64,000 nt of DNA, taken from contig DATFAA010000139.1 of NCBI GenBank assembly GCA_035255045.1, forward strand, positions 71,241 to 135,240, written 5' to 3'. Shown here piece by piece: positions 31,433 through 39,882 of the stretch (positions are counted from its first letter, which is position 1; each line of letters starts with the position of its first letter). This stretch comes from JAGTRP01 sp035255045 (GTDB lineage: Bacteria > Pseudomonadota > Gammaproteobacteria > Burkholderiales > Rhodocyclaceae). The translations under genes and the position numbers were made by a program. The notes beneath the pieces were generated by a model. The model was not told where the DNA came from. It made no database searches and was given only the letters and a program-made list of their open reading frames with translations.

Positions 31433-32445
31433 TACTGCTCCGGCCCCATCCCCGTCCACCCCACGAAGGCCCGGTAGAACGCCGAGGGATCGGCGTAGCC
31501 CAGCTCCGCCGCCACCTGGGCGACCGCGGCCGTGGTCTTGGTCAGCCGGGCCAGGGCCAGGTCCCGGCGCAGGGCGTCCTTGATGGCCCGGAAGCTCGAG
31601 CCTTCCTCCGCCAGACGGCGGTGCAGGGTGCGGGGCGACAGGTTGAGCCGGGCCGCCACCGCCTCCTGCTCCAGGTTGGCGGGCAGGGCGGCCCGCAGGA
31701 TGTCCCGCACCCGCAGCACCATTTCCCGATCCCGCCGGTAGAGCATGGTGAGCCGGCCCGGCGCCCCTTCCAGGAAGGCCGCCAGGGCCGCCTCGTCCCG
31801 CCGGATGGGCAGGTCCAGGAGATTGGCCTGGAAGCGCGCCACCAGCCGGTCGCCACCGAATTCGGAGCGCTCGGTGTAGATGAGGGCGTAGTCGTCGGCA
31901 TGGGCCGGGCGGGGGTAGGGGAAGGTCACGGCATCCAGGGCCAGGCCCCGCCCCACCAGCCAGCAGGCGAGCCCGTGGAGGAGGCGCAGCAGCCACTCGA
32001 AGGCGAAGACCCGGGCCGGGTCGTCCGCCGCGGCAGCCAGGGGCCGGGTCTCGGCAATCACCAGTTCGGCGGTGCCGGCATGGCGCTCCAGGCTGACCGC
32101 CAGGTCCGGCAGGACGATGCGCAGGAAGCGGCCGGCCCGCTCCAGGGCCGCCGCCAGGTTGGGGGCGCTGACCAGCCCCCGGCACAGGAATTCGAAGCTG
32201 CCAACCCGCATGGGCTGGCTGAAGAGCCCGAAGCCCTCGTCGTCCAGTTCCCGGTTGATGAGGTTGTAGAGGGCGGCGTAGCGGTCCACCGGAATGCGGC
32301 TGGCGGAGTCTGCAATGTCGATGCCGGCGGCGGCCAGCAGGGGGGCCGGGTCACGGCCCGCCCGCAGGGGCCCGGCCAGCATGCCGGTGACGAAGCCGGG
32401 GGCGACGGTGGCCCGGCTGCGTGGGGAACTGGCGGAATTGTCCAT
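31408..32445 (-). CDS. AraC-family transcriptional regulator
   Basis: The 345-residue protein has the OruR/ArgR-like N-terminal effector domain of the Arabinose_bd type (about 20-210; FGLFSQPMRVGSFEFLCRGL). The C-terminal double helix-turn-helix (about 240-340) shows VAARLNLSPRTLHRRLAEEG and AAELGYADPSAFYRAFVGWT. It is divergent from icmF with a 160-base spacer, so regulation of icmF is a reasonable inference. No ribosome-binding site is evident before the ATG at 32445. Confidence 0.93.
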   Translation of the reverse strand: MDNSASSPRSRATVAPGFVTGMLAGPLRAGRDPAPLLAAAGIDIADSASRIPVDRYAALYNLINRELDDEGFGLFSQPMRVGSFEFLCRGLVSAPNLAAALERAGRFLRIVLPDLAVSLERHAGTAELVIAETRPLAAAADDPARVFAFEWLLRLLHGLACWLVGRGLALDAVTFPYPRPAHADDYALIYTERSEFGGDRLVARFQANLLDLPIRRDEAALAAFLEGAPGRLTMLYRRDREMVLRVRDILRAALPANLEQEAVAARLNLSPRTLHRRLAEEGSSFRAIKDALRRDLALARLTKTTAAVAQVAAELGYADPSAFYRAFVGWTGMGPEQYRRRLGVG

Positions 32446-32605
32446 GTGCCGGAAGGAGGGTCCAATAGGGGTGCGGTATGGCGCTTGCCCAGCCAGGATA
32501 GCATTGTGGCGGAAATTGCACGATAGCCGTCAGGGGCGGCAATGGCAAAAGCCCGGGAGACTTCCTAATATTCAACGATCCAACCCCTCCCCGAGATCCA
32601 GCGCC

Positions 32606-35600
32606 ATGACCGACCTCTCCATCGCCAACAAGATTTCCGCCTACAAGCCGAAGAACAAGGTCCGCTTCATCACCGCCGCCTCCCTGTTCGACGGCCACGA
32701 TGCCTCCATCAACATCATGCGCCGCATCCTCCAGTCCACCGGCGCCGAGGTCATCCACCTGGGCCACAACCGCTCGGTCCAGGAGATTGTGAACGCGGCC
32801 CTCCAGGAGGACGTCCAGGGCATCGCCATCACCTCCTACCAGGGCGGCCATGTGGAGTTCTTCAAGTACATGCTCGATCTCCTCAGGGAGAACGGCGGCG
32901 AGGAGATCAAGGTTTTCGGCGGCGGCGGCGGGGTGATCGTGCCGGCGGAGATCGAGGAGCTCCACGCCCACGGCGTCACCCGCCTCTACTCCCCCGAGGA
33001 CGGCGTCAAGCTCGGCCTCCAGGGCATGATCAACGACGTGGTGCAGCAGGCCGACTTCCCCCTCACCACCGCCGTGCCGGAAACCGGCGAGGCCATGCTG
33101 GCGGCCTTGAAATCCGGCAACCGCCGCCAGCTCGCCCGCATCGTCACCGCCCTGGAGAACGGCGCCTGCGCCGACGGCGTCCGGCAATTCCTGCTGGCCG
33201 CCGCCAAGGAGTTGAAGACCCCGGTGCTCGGCATCACCGGCACCGGCGGCGCCGGCAAGTCCTCCCTCACCGACGAGCTGGTGCGGCGCTTCCGCCTCGA
33301 CCAGGGGGACAGCCTCAGGATCGGCATCGTCTCCATCGACCCCTCCCGGAAGCGCACCGGCGGGGCGCTCCTGGGCGACCGCATCCGCATGAACGCCATC
33401 GAGCATCCCAACATCTTCATGCGCTCCCTGGCCACCCGGGACACCGGCAGCGAGATTTCCGCCGCCCTGCCCGAGGTGCTGGCCGCCTGCAAGCTCTCCG
33501 GCTTCGACCTGGTCATCGTCGAGACCTCCGGCATCGGCCAGGGGGATGCCGCCATCGTGCCCCACGTGGACGTCTCCCTCTACGTCATGACCCCGGAGTT
33601 CGGCGCCGCTTCCCAGCTGGAGAAGATCGACATGCTCGACTTCGCCGATTTCATCGCCATCAACAAGTTCGACCGCAAGGGCGCCGAGGATGCCTTGCGG
33701 GATGTCAGGAAGCAGTACCAGCGCAACCGGGAGCTGTTCAGCCAGCCCAGCGACGCCATGCCGGTGTTCGGCACCATGGCCGCCCGCTTCAACGACGACG
33801 GCGTCACCGCCCTCTACCAGGCCCTGGCGCCGCGGCTGGTGGAGCAGGGCCTCAAGCTCGGCCAGGGCAGGCTGCCCCGGGTCACGGTCAAGCAGTCCTC
33901 CGGCTCCCGGGCCATCGTGCCGGCCCAGCGGGTACGCTACCTGGCCGATATCGCCGACACCGTGCGCCACTACCACGCCCACACCGAGGAGCAGGTCAAG
34001 CTCGCCCGGGAACGCCAGTCCCTGCGCATCTCCGCCGGCATCTTCCAGGGCTGCGACAAGCCTGCGGCCGACTTCGACGAGCTCATAGCCTGGAAGGACG
34101 GCCAGCTCGATCCCAAGGCCAGGAAGCTCCTGGAAATGTGGCCGGACACGGTCAAGGCCTATTCGGGCGACGAGTACGTGGTGAAGATCCGGGACAAGGA
34201 GGTCCGCACCCGGCTGGTGACCGAATCCCTCTCCGGCACCAAGATCCGCAAGGTCATCCTGCCCCGCTACGGCGACGACGGCGAAACCCTGCGCTTCCTC
34301 ATGAAGGAGAACGTGCCCGGCTCCTTCCCCTTCACCGCCGGCGTCTTCGCCTTCAAGCGGGAGAACGAGGACCCCACCCGCATGTTCGCCGGCGAGGGCG
34401 ACGCCTTCCGCACCAACCGCCGCTTCAAGAAGGTGTCCGAGGGCATGCCGGCCAAGCGCCTGTCCACCGCCTTCGACTCGGTCACCCTCTACGGCTGCGA
34501 CCCGGACGAGCGCCCGGACATCTACGGCAAGATCGGCAACTCCGGCGTCTCCATCGCCACCCTGGACGACATGAAGGTGCTGTACGACGGTTTCGACCTG
34601 GTGGCGCCCACCACCTCGGTGTCCATGACCATCAACGGCCCGGCCCCCATCATCCTGGCCTGCTTCTTCAACACCGCCGTGGACCAGCAGCTCGACAAGT
34701 TCCGGGCCGACAACGGCCGCGAGCCCACCGAGGACGAGGCCGACAAGATCCGGGAGTGGGTCCTGTCCACCGTCCGTGGCACCGTCCAGGCCGACATCCT
34801 GAAGGAGGACCAGGGCCAGAACACCTGCATCTTCTCCACCGAGTTCGCCTTGAAGATGATGGGCGACATCCAGGAGTTCTTCGTCCATAACAAGATCCAG
34901 AACTTCTACTCGGTGTCCATTTCCGGCTACCACATCGCCGAGGCCGGGGCGAACCCGATTTCCCAACTGGCCTTCACCCTGGCCAACGGCTTCACCTACG
35001 TGGAGTCCTATCTCGCCCGGGGCATGCACATCGACGACTTCGCCCCCAACCTGTCCTTCTTCTTCAGCAACGGCATGGACCCGGAATACTCGGTCATCGG
35101 CCGGGTGGCGCGGCGCATCTGGGCGGTGGCCATGAAGAACCGCTACGGCGCCAACGAGCGCAGCCAGAAGCTCAAGTACCACATCCAGACCTCGGGTCGC
35201 TCCCTGCACGCCCAGGAGATGGACTTCAACGACATCCGCACGACGCTCCAGGCCCTCATCGCCATCTACGACAACTGCAACAGCCTGCACACCAACGCCT
35301 ACGACGAGGCCATCACCACCCCCACCGAGGAGAGCGTGCGCCGGGCCATGGCCATCCAGCTCATCATCAACCGGGAGTGGGGCGTGGCCAAGAACGAGAA
35401 CCCCAACCAGGGCGCCTTCGTCATCGACGAGCTCACCGACCTGGTGGAGGAGGCGGTCCTGAAGGAATTCGAGGCCATCGCCTCCCGGGGCGGCGTCCTG
35501 GGCGCCATGGAGACCGGCTACCAGCGCGGCAAGATCCAGGAGGAGTCCCTCTACTACGAGCACAAGAAGCACGACGGCTCCTACCCCATCATCGGCGTGA

Positions 35601-35872
35601 ACACCTTCCTCAATCCCAAGGGTCAGGCCCAGCAGGAAATCGAGCTGGCCCGCTCCACCGACGAGGAGAAGCAGTCCCAGATTTCCCGTCTGCGGGATTT
35701 CCACCAGCGTTACGCCAATCAGGCCCCGGCCATGCTGGAGAAACTGAAGCAGACGGTGATCGCCGACGGCAACGTCTTCGCCGTGCTGATGGATGCCGTG
35801 CGGGTCTGCTCCCTGGGCCAGATCACCGGCGCCCTCTACGAAGTGGGCGGCCAGTACCGGCGCAGCATGTAA
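32606..35872 (+). CDS. icmF: Fused isobutyryl-CoA mutase / G-protein chaperone
   Basis: This is a 1088-residue three-part protein. An N-terminal cobalamin-binding domain (about 20-150) carries LFDGHDASINIMRRILQSTG. A MeaB-like G3E GTPase (about 200-420) has Walker A GITGTGGAGKSSLTDEL and NKFDRKGAEDAL. A mutase large domain follows (about 560-1085; FTAGVFAFKRENEDPTRMFA). IcmF interconverts isobutyryl- and n-butyryl-CoA with adenosylcobalamin; the Phe in AGVFAFKR is the residue that separates IcmF from methylmalonyl-CoA mutase (Tyr). Related acids such as pivalyl-CoA are known alternatives. I chose the ATG at 32606; an upstream in-frame extension overlaps the araC gene and is unlikely. Confidence 0.95.
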   Translation: MTDLSIANKISAYKPKNKVRFITAASLFDGHDASINIMRRILQSTGAEVIHLGHNRSVQEIVNAALQEDVQGIAITSYQGGHVEFFKYMLDLLRENGGEEIKVFGGGGGVIVPAEIEELHAHGVTRLYSPEDGVKLGLQGMINDVVQQADFPLTTAVPETGEAMLAALKSGNRRQLARIVTALENGACADGVRQFLLAAAKELKTPVLGITGTGGAGKSSLTDELVRRFRLDQGDSLRIGIVSIDPSRKRTGGALLGDRIRMNAIEHPNIFMRSLATRDTGSEISAALPEVLAACKLSGFDLVIVETSGIGQGDAAIVPHVDVSLYVMTPEFGAASQLEKIDMLDFADFIAINKFDRKGAEDALRDVRKQYQRNRELFSQPSDAMPVFGTMAARFNDDGVTALYQALAPRLVEQGLKLGQGRLPRVTVKQSSGSRAIVPAQRVRYLADIADTVRHYHAHTEEQVKLARERQSLRISAGIFQGCDKPAADFDELIAWKDGQLDPKARKLLEMWPDTVKAYSGDEYVVKIRDKEVRTRLVTESLSGTKIRKVILPRYGDDGETLRFLMKENVPGSFPFTAGVFAFKRENEDPTRMFAGEGDAFRTNRRFKKVSEGMPAKRLSTAFDSVTLYGCDPDERPDIYGKIGNSGVSIATLDDMKVLYDGFDLVAPTTSVSMTINGPAPIILACFFNTAVDQQLDKFRADNGREPTEDEADKIREWVLSTVRGTVQADILKEDQGQNTCIFSTEFALKMMGDIQEFFVHNKIQNFYSVSISGYHIAEAGANPISQLAFTLANGFTYVESYLARGMHIDDFAPNLSFFFSNGMDPEYSVIGRVARRIWAVAMKNRYGANERSQKLKYHIQTSGRSLHAQEMDFNDIRTTLQALIAIYDNCNSLHTNAYDEAITTPTEESVRRAMAIQLIINREWGVAKNENPNQGAFVIDELTDLVEEAVLKEFEAIASRGGVLGAMETGYQRGKIQEESLYYEHKKHDGSYPIIGVNTFLNPKGQAQQEIELARSTDEEKQSQISRLRDFHQRYANQAPAMLEKLKQTVIADGNVFAVLMDAVRVCSLGQITGALYEVGGQYRRSM

Positions 35873-36001
35873 GCCGGCTTTCCCCGGGGCGGCACGAGCC
35901 CCCCGGGGAATCGGGATACACCGCACCCGGCCTGGGGTTCTGCCCCGTCATCCGGCCGGAGGGGAGGCAAGCTCCTCAATGATCGGCCTGCCCCCGAATA
36001 C

Positions 36002-36064
36002 GCTAGTCAGCTGATTAGCATGGCCCCGGCGCCGGGCTATAAATGCCAGTCCAATATGGCATTT
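36002..36064 (+). promoter_or_regulatory. Candidate regulated promoter of the tad operon with two dyads
   Basis: TTAGCA (36015-36020) and TATAAA (36038-36043) with a 17-base spacer form a sigma-70-like promoter. An 18-base near-palindrome centred on CAGCTG (36002-36019) overlaps the -35 box. A perfect 8-bp inverted repeat AAATGCCA-N8-TGGCATTT (36041-36064) begins at the -10 box. The second dyad also contains a weak sigma-54-like TGGCA-N8-TAGC reading. Confidence 0.5.
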
Positions 36065-36484
36065 CTCTAGCGCGCCATTCCACGCGCAGATTCCCTTCTA
36101 TTTCCCTTGCCCCGGGATTTCGATTCGACCGCCATTCGGGATCATTGATCGTCCCGGCGCCGAATGGAATCCCGGCCGTTTTTTTGCGCTTGATGGATTG
36201 CCCTTTGGAAACAGCGTGTTGGCGCGCCGATGCGGGATGGCATACATCGAATTCATCCCCGGGTGGTGGTGGTTTTTCTACCCCCGAATAAATGCTGCCG
36301 CTAATAACCCGTAATTCGGGCGGAATGTATAAATATGGCAACGACAAGTAGCTTCGATCTCGCTGGATAGGATCGGTTTTAAGGCAAGTGTAAGTAAATG
36401 TTGCATAACGAGCAGGCGCGGCGATCGGCCTATCCGGCCGTCTGTCAGCCGTAAAAAAATCAGGGAGTCTTTTGTGAAATCTGT

Positions 36485-36503
36485 CGCCGTTCCGGCGTTT
36501 TTT
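36485..36503 (+). terminator. Short hairpin with T-tract just before flp (possible attenuator)
   Basis: CGCCG/CGGCG (36485-36489 and 36493-36497) with a 3-nt loop is followed by six T residues and then directly by the GAGGAG ribosome-binding site of flp. The stem is short, so any termination would be partial. Confidence 0.35.
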
Positions 36504-36515
36504 GAGGAGTGTGAA

Positions 36516-36692
36516 ATGGAAAAGGTCCTGTCCCCGGTAAAGCAATTCCTTCTGGACGAGGAGGGCGCCTCGGCCGTCGAGTACGGCGTCATGGTGGCGC
36601 TGATCATTGCCGTGTGCATCGCCATGATCAAGAGCATCGGCGGCCGGCTGAACACGGCATTCACCAATGTGGACACCGCCCTGAAACCCTAG
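36516..36692 (+). CDS. flp: Flp-family type IVb pilin
   Basis: The 58-residue major pilin of Tad pili starts at the ATG at 36516, which has GAGGAG nine bases upstream; an in-frame GTG at 36474 is less likely. The class III prepilin site is LLDEEG|ASAVEY, with cleavage after Gly17, Glu at +5 and Tyr at +6, the Flp signature. It is followed by a hydrophobic helix (GVMVALIIAVCIAMI) and a short tail. The CpaA-type peptidase encoded downstream would process it. It is the first gene of the locus. Confidence 0.93.
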   Translation: MEKVLSPVKQFLLDEEGASAVEYGVMVALIIAVCIAMIKSIGGRLNTAFTNVDTALKP

Positions 36693-36792
36693 TGCAACTC
36701 CCCGGAGCGGCACCCTGCCGCATATGCCGTTCATAGACAGCTCTCCCGGCCCGGAGCAGAGGGACCGGGGGAGCGCCAAGGAGGAAATCCAG

Positions 36793-36984
36793 GTGAGTCC
36801 GTTTCCATATCAGCTCCCGCTGCACTGTCTCCGGTTCCGCGACGACAGCGGCGCGACCGTCGTGGAGTGGGCCGTCCTGGCTTCGAGCATCGCCGCCGTG
36901 GCGGTGTTCGCGATCACCGGCCTCGGGAAGACCGTGGCCGGCCTCTACCAACAGGCCTTCGACCTGATCGGAGCCATGCTGTGA
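36793..36984 (+). CDS. Flp-like minor pilin / pseudopilin
   Basis: The start is the GTG at 36793, because AAGGAGG lies 8 bases upstream (36778-36784); an ATG at 36724 in frame has no such site. The 63-residue product has a prepilin motif RFRDDSG|ATVVEW, with Glu at +5 but Trp instead of Tyr at +6, then a hydrophobic helix (AVLASSIAAVAVFAITGLG). It overlaps the prepilin peptidase gene by one base (TGATG). It may be a minor subunit or initiator of the Tad pilus. Confidence 0.75.
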   Translation: MSPFPYQLPLHCLRFRDDSGATVVEWAVLASSIAAVAVFAITGLGKTVAGLYQQAFDLIGAML

Positions 36985-37619
36985 TGTTCCCCGAAGATCC
37001 CATGGCCATGCACCTGCCCTTCGCCAAGGCCAGCGGCGGCGATACCGCCCTAATGCTGGCCGGACTGCTTCCCCTCTTCGCCATCCTCCTGGTGGCGGTT
37101 ATTTCCGACCTGCGCCAGCGCCGCATCCCCAACCCCGTCGTCCTCATGGGCATCGTCGCCGGCTTCCTGCTCCACAGCCTGCTGCCGGAGGGCAACGGCT
37201 TCCTCGCCAAGTGGCCCGGCGGCCTCGGTTTTCTGAATTCCCTCCAGGGCCTCGCCATCGGCGCCGGCGCCCTGTTTCCCCTCTATTTCCTGCGGGTCAT
37301 GGGGGCCGGCGACGTCAAGCTCATGGCCGCCGTGGGCGCCATCCTCGGCCCCGACGACATCGTCCCCGCCATCGTCGGCACCTTCCTGGCCGGCGGCGCC
37401 GTCTCCCTGGTGGTGGTGATCGCCACCGGCACGGTGGGCCAGCTGTTCAGGAATCTCTTCTATATGTCCCACGTGACCCTGATCAAGGCCACCCTGCCGG
37501 GCCGCCCCGGCGTCGAGCCACCCCTCCAGTCCGCCGGCAGCGCCCCCTACGCGGTGGCCGTCGCCCTCGGCACCCTGGGCGGCCTGTGGTGGGTGGTCAG
37601 CGGCTTCAGCCTGTCCTGA
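36984..37619 (+). CDS. cpaA: Type IVb prepilin peptidase (CpaA/TadV)
   Basis: The 211-residue membrane aspartic protease of family A24 removes the leaders of Flp and TadE-type prepilins. The two active Asp are in AVISDLRQRRIPN and VMGAGDVKLMAAVGA (GxGD motif). Several membrane helices are visible, and the N-terminal methylase domain is missing, as in CpaA/TadV. The start codon shares a base with the stop of the pseudopilin gene. Confidence 0.92.
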   Translation: MFPEDPMAMHLPFAKASGGDTALMLAGLLPLFAILLVAVISDLRQRRIPNPVVLMGIVAGFLLHSLLPEGNGFLAKWPGGLGFLNSLQGLAIGAGALFPLYFLRVMGAGDVKLMAAVGAILGPDDIVPAIVGTFLAGGAVSLVVVIATGTVGQLFRNLFYMSHVTLIKATLPGRPGVEPPLQSAGSAPYAVAVALGTLGGLWWVVSGFSLS

Positions 37620-37637
37620 GCCGGATCGGACATCGCC

Positions 37638-39026
37638 ATGGCGCTCGCGGACCTGGACTGCCCCCCCTACGCCAAGGCGGCCCTCCCGGCCGACCCGGGC
37701 CCGTCCCAGCCGGGCGGGCCGCCGGCGCCCCGGGACGTGGAGGGCACCGGCCTCTCCCAGCCCTTCCTGGTGGAGCTGATGCTCAAGATCCTGCTCCAGG
37801 GCGGGCAGCTCCGCCTCTGGGAATTCCGGGAGAGGACCCTGCTGCCCGTGGCCGTGGTGGACGCCCTCATCGGCTTCATGCGGGCCGAGCGGCTGTGCGA
37901 AATCCAGGGCACCGGCGCCGCCGCCGGCGACATGGTCTACGGCCTCACCGACCTGGGCCGGGCCCGGGCCCAGGACGCCCTGGCCAGGAACCAGTACGCC
38001 GGCCCCTGCCCGGTGTCCCTGGAGGCCTACGTCGCCCAGGTGCTGAAGCAGAGCGTCCTCGCCAGCCGCAACATCGGCCGCGAGCAGATGCGCCAGGTCT
38101 TCGACGGCGTCATCCTGCCGGAAGGGGTGCTGGACCAGATCGGCCCGGCCCTCAATTCCGGCCGCTCCATCTTCATTTACGGCCCCAGCGGCACCGGCAA
38201 GACCTACCTGGCCGAACGCCTGGCCCTGGCCATGGCCCTCCAGGGGGCGGTGTGGGTGCCCTACGCCTTCGCCGTCGATGCCGAGATCATCCAGGTCTTC
38301 GATCCCCTGGTGCACCGGCCGGTGGAACTGCCCGCCCCGGAAACCCGCAGCCTGGACCGCCGCTACAGCTACGACGAGCGCTGGCAGAAGTGCCTGCGGC
38401 CGGTGGTCATGGCCGGCGGCGAGCTCACCCTGGACAACCTCGACCTGGAATTCGACCCGGTCAGCCGGATCTATGCGGCGCCGCCCCAGGTCAAGGCCAA
38501 CAACGGCCTCCTCGTCATCGACGACCTGGGCCGCCAACGGGTCGCCGTCCAGGACCTCCTGAACCGCTGGATCGTCCCCATGGACCGCCGGGAGGACTGC
38601 CTCAGCCTGCATACCGGCCGGAAATTCCGCATCCCCTTCGACGTCGGCCAGGTTTTCTCCACCAACCTGTCTCCCCAGCAGCTGGCGGACGACGCCTTCC
38701 TGCGCCGCCTGGGCTACAAGCTCTACCTGGGGGCGGTGAGCGAGGACAAATACCGGGCGCTGCTCCAGCAGGCCTGCTCCCGCCTGGGCGTCCCCTATTC
38801 GGACCAGGCCTTCCATTTCCTGGTGCAGACCCTCCATGGCCGCTCCGGGCGGCCCTACTACGCCTGCTATCCCTACGACCTGGTGAGCCGGGCCCGGGAC
38901 CGGGCCTTCTACGAGGGCACCCTGCCCGAGCTGTCCCACGAAACCCTGGCCTGGGCCTGGCTCGCCTATTTCGGCCATATCGAGCCGCCGACCGAAAGCC
39001 ACCTGAGAGGAGGGGAGAAATCATGA
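37638..39026 (+). CDS. AAA-type ATPase with N-terminal winged helix, tad-associated (uncharacterised)
   Basis: The 462-residue cytoplasmic protein is not one of the classical Tad components. The N-terminal part (about 40-120) looks like a winged helix (GLSQPFLVELMLKILLQGGQ, FMRAERLCEIQGTG). An AAA module (about 135-370) has Walker A IFIYGPSGTGKTYLAERLAL, Walker B NNGLLVIDDLGRQR and a sensor-1-like FSTNLSPQQL. A helical C-terminal part follows. It lies between the prepilin peptidase and cpaB and overlaps cpaB by 3 bases. Predicted ATPases of this kind occur beside tad loci in other proteobacteria, but I know of no demonstrated role; regulation or pilus-machine assembly are guesses. Confidence 0.8.
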   Translation: MALADLDCPPYAKAALPADPGPSQPGGPPAPRDVEGTGLSQPFLVELMLKILLQGGQLRLWEFRERTLLPVAVVDALIGFMRAERLCEIQGTGAAAGDMVYGLTDLGRARAQDALARNQYAGPCPVSLEAYVAQVLKQSVLASRNIGREQMRQVFDGVILPEGVLDQIGPALNSGRSIFIYGPSGTGKTYLAERLALAMALQGAVWVPYAFAVDAEIIQVFDPLVHRPVELPAPETRSLDRRYSYDERWQKCLRPVVMAGGELTLDNLDLEFDPVSRIYAAPPQVKANNGLLVIDDLGRQRVAVQDLLNRWIVPMDRREDCLSLHTGRKFRIPFDVGQVFSTNLSPQQLADDAFLRRLGYKLYLGAVSEDKYRALLQQACSRLGVPYSDQAFHFLVQTLHGRSGRPYYACYPYDLVSRARDRAFYEGTLPELSHETLAWAWLAYFGHIEPPTESHLRGGEKS

Positions 39027-39856
39027 GAAGCACGCGGGCATTGGCCATGATGGCCCTGTCGCTCCTCGCCGGGCTGGCCGCCGTCTTCCTGGGCGCCCAA
39101 TGGCTCAACGGCCGGGCGGTGCAGACGGTGCAGGTGGCGGTGGCGGCCCGGGACATCGACCTGGGCTCCCCCCTCAACGCCACCCAGGTGGAGATGGTGG
39201 ACTGGCCGAAGGAAAACACCCCCGCCGGCGCCTTTGCCAGCCGCGCCGCCCTCGACGGCCGGGTCCTCAAGACCAGCCTGGTGCGGGGCGAGCCCATCGT
39301 CGAGGCCAAGCTCGCCCCGGCCGGTGCCAAGGGCGGCCTGTCGGCGGTCATCAAGGAGGGCAAGCGGGCGGTGACGGTGCGGGTGAACGAGGTGGTGGGG
39401 GTCGCCGGCTTCGCCTTGCCCGGCAACTACGTGGACGTCATGGTCAACCTGGCCGACAGCCGGAGCGAGCAGGTCTCGAAGATCGTCCTCGAGCGCATCC
39501 TGGTGCTGGCCGTCGCCCAGGAGGCCAACCAGGACCAGACCCGGCCCAAGGTGGTCAATGCCGTGACCCTGGAAGTGACCCCCGAGGAGGCGGAAAAACT
39601 CGACCTGGTGCGCAACGTCGGCACCCTCTCCCTGGTCTTGCGCAACCAGATGGACGCCCGCCCGACCCCGACGGTGGGCGCTTCCAGGCAGGACATCCTG
39701 CGGGTATCCGCCGCCGCGGTGGCGGTGGACCCGCCGCCGAAGAAGGCCGTGGTCCGCCGCCGGCCACCGGCGGCGAAACCGCCCGACGAGGGGGTGGGCA
39801 AGGTGATCGTCATCCGCGGCCTGCAGAAATCCGAAGTGGAAACCGAAACCAGATAA
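39023..39856 (+). CDS. cpaB: Flp pilus assembly protein CpaB/RcpC
   Basis: The 277-residue periplasmic protein is anchored by an N-terminal helix (ALAMMALSLLAGLAAVFLGA). The SAF domain (about 37-100; VAARDIDLGSPLNATQVEMV) is followed by the RcpC/CpaB domain with AVTVRVNEVVGVAGFALPGN YVDV-like strands. The Pro/Lys-rich C-terminus is variable. In Tad systems it stabilises the secretin and may bind peptidoglycan. ATGA overlap with the ATPase gene. Confidence 0.92.
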   Translation: MRSTRALAMMALSLLAGLAAVFLGAQWLNGRAVQTVQVAVAARDIDLGSPLNATQVEMVDWPKENTPAGAFASRAALDGRVLKTSLVRGEPIVEAKLAPAGAKGGLSAVIKEGKRAVTVRVNEVVGVAGFALPGNYVDVMVNLADSRSEQVSKIVLERILVLAVAQEANQDQTRPKVVNAVTLEVTPEEAEKLDLVRNVGTLSLVLRNQMDARPTPTVGASRQDILRVSAAAVAVDPPPKKAVVRRRPPAAKPPDEGVGKVIVIRGLQKSEVETETR

Positions 39857-39882
39857 GCGCCCGACAGGGGAGGAAAAGAATA

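Larger units (their letters stand above)
35873..36515 (+). other. Non-coding control region of the tad locus (643 bases)
   Basis: No convincing gene lies here. The stretch from about 36000 has lower GC content than its surroundings. It contains a promoter with two flanking dyads (36002-36064) and an approximately 450-base leader before flp. A 5-bp hairpin with a T6 tail (36485-36503) lies directly upstream of the flp ribosome-binding site. Short open frames on both strands have no ribosome-binding site or recognisable product. Confidence 0.6.

Noticed and set aside
32351..35926. 1191-codon minus-strand frame opposite icmF
   Set aside because: IcmF is unambiguous on the plus strand, and the antisense frame shows only shadow composition.
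36057..36072. Sigma-54-like reading TGGCATTTCTCTAGCG in the tad control region
   Set aside because: The GG-N10-GC spacing fits, but the -12 box is TAGC instead of TTGC. The TGGCATTT part is better explained as one arm of a perfect inverted repeat.
36043..36291. 82-codon plus-strand frame after the tad promoter
   Set aside because: It has no ribosome-binding site or recognisable motif, and the codon pattern is unlike the neighbours. I treat it as leader sequence.
36015..36779. 254-codon minus-strand frame covering the tad control region and flp
   Set aside because: It runs antisense through flp, has no recognisable domain and no ribosome-binding site, and would cover the promoter dyads.
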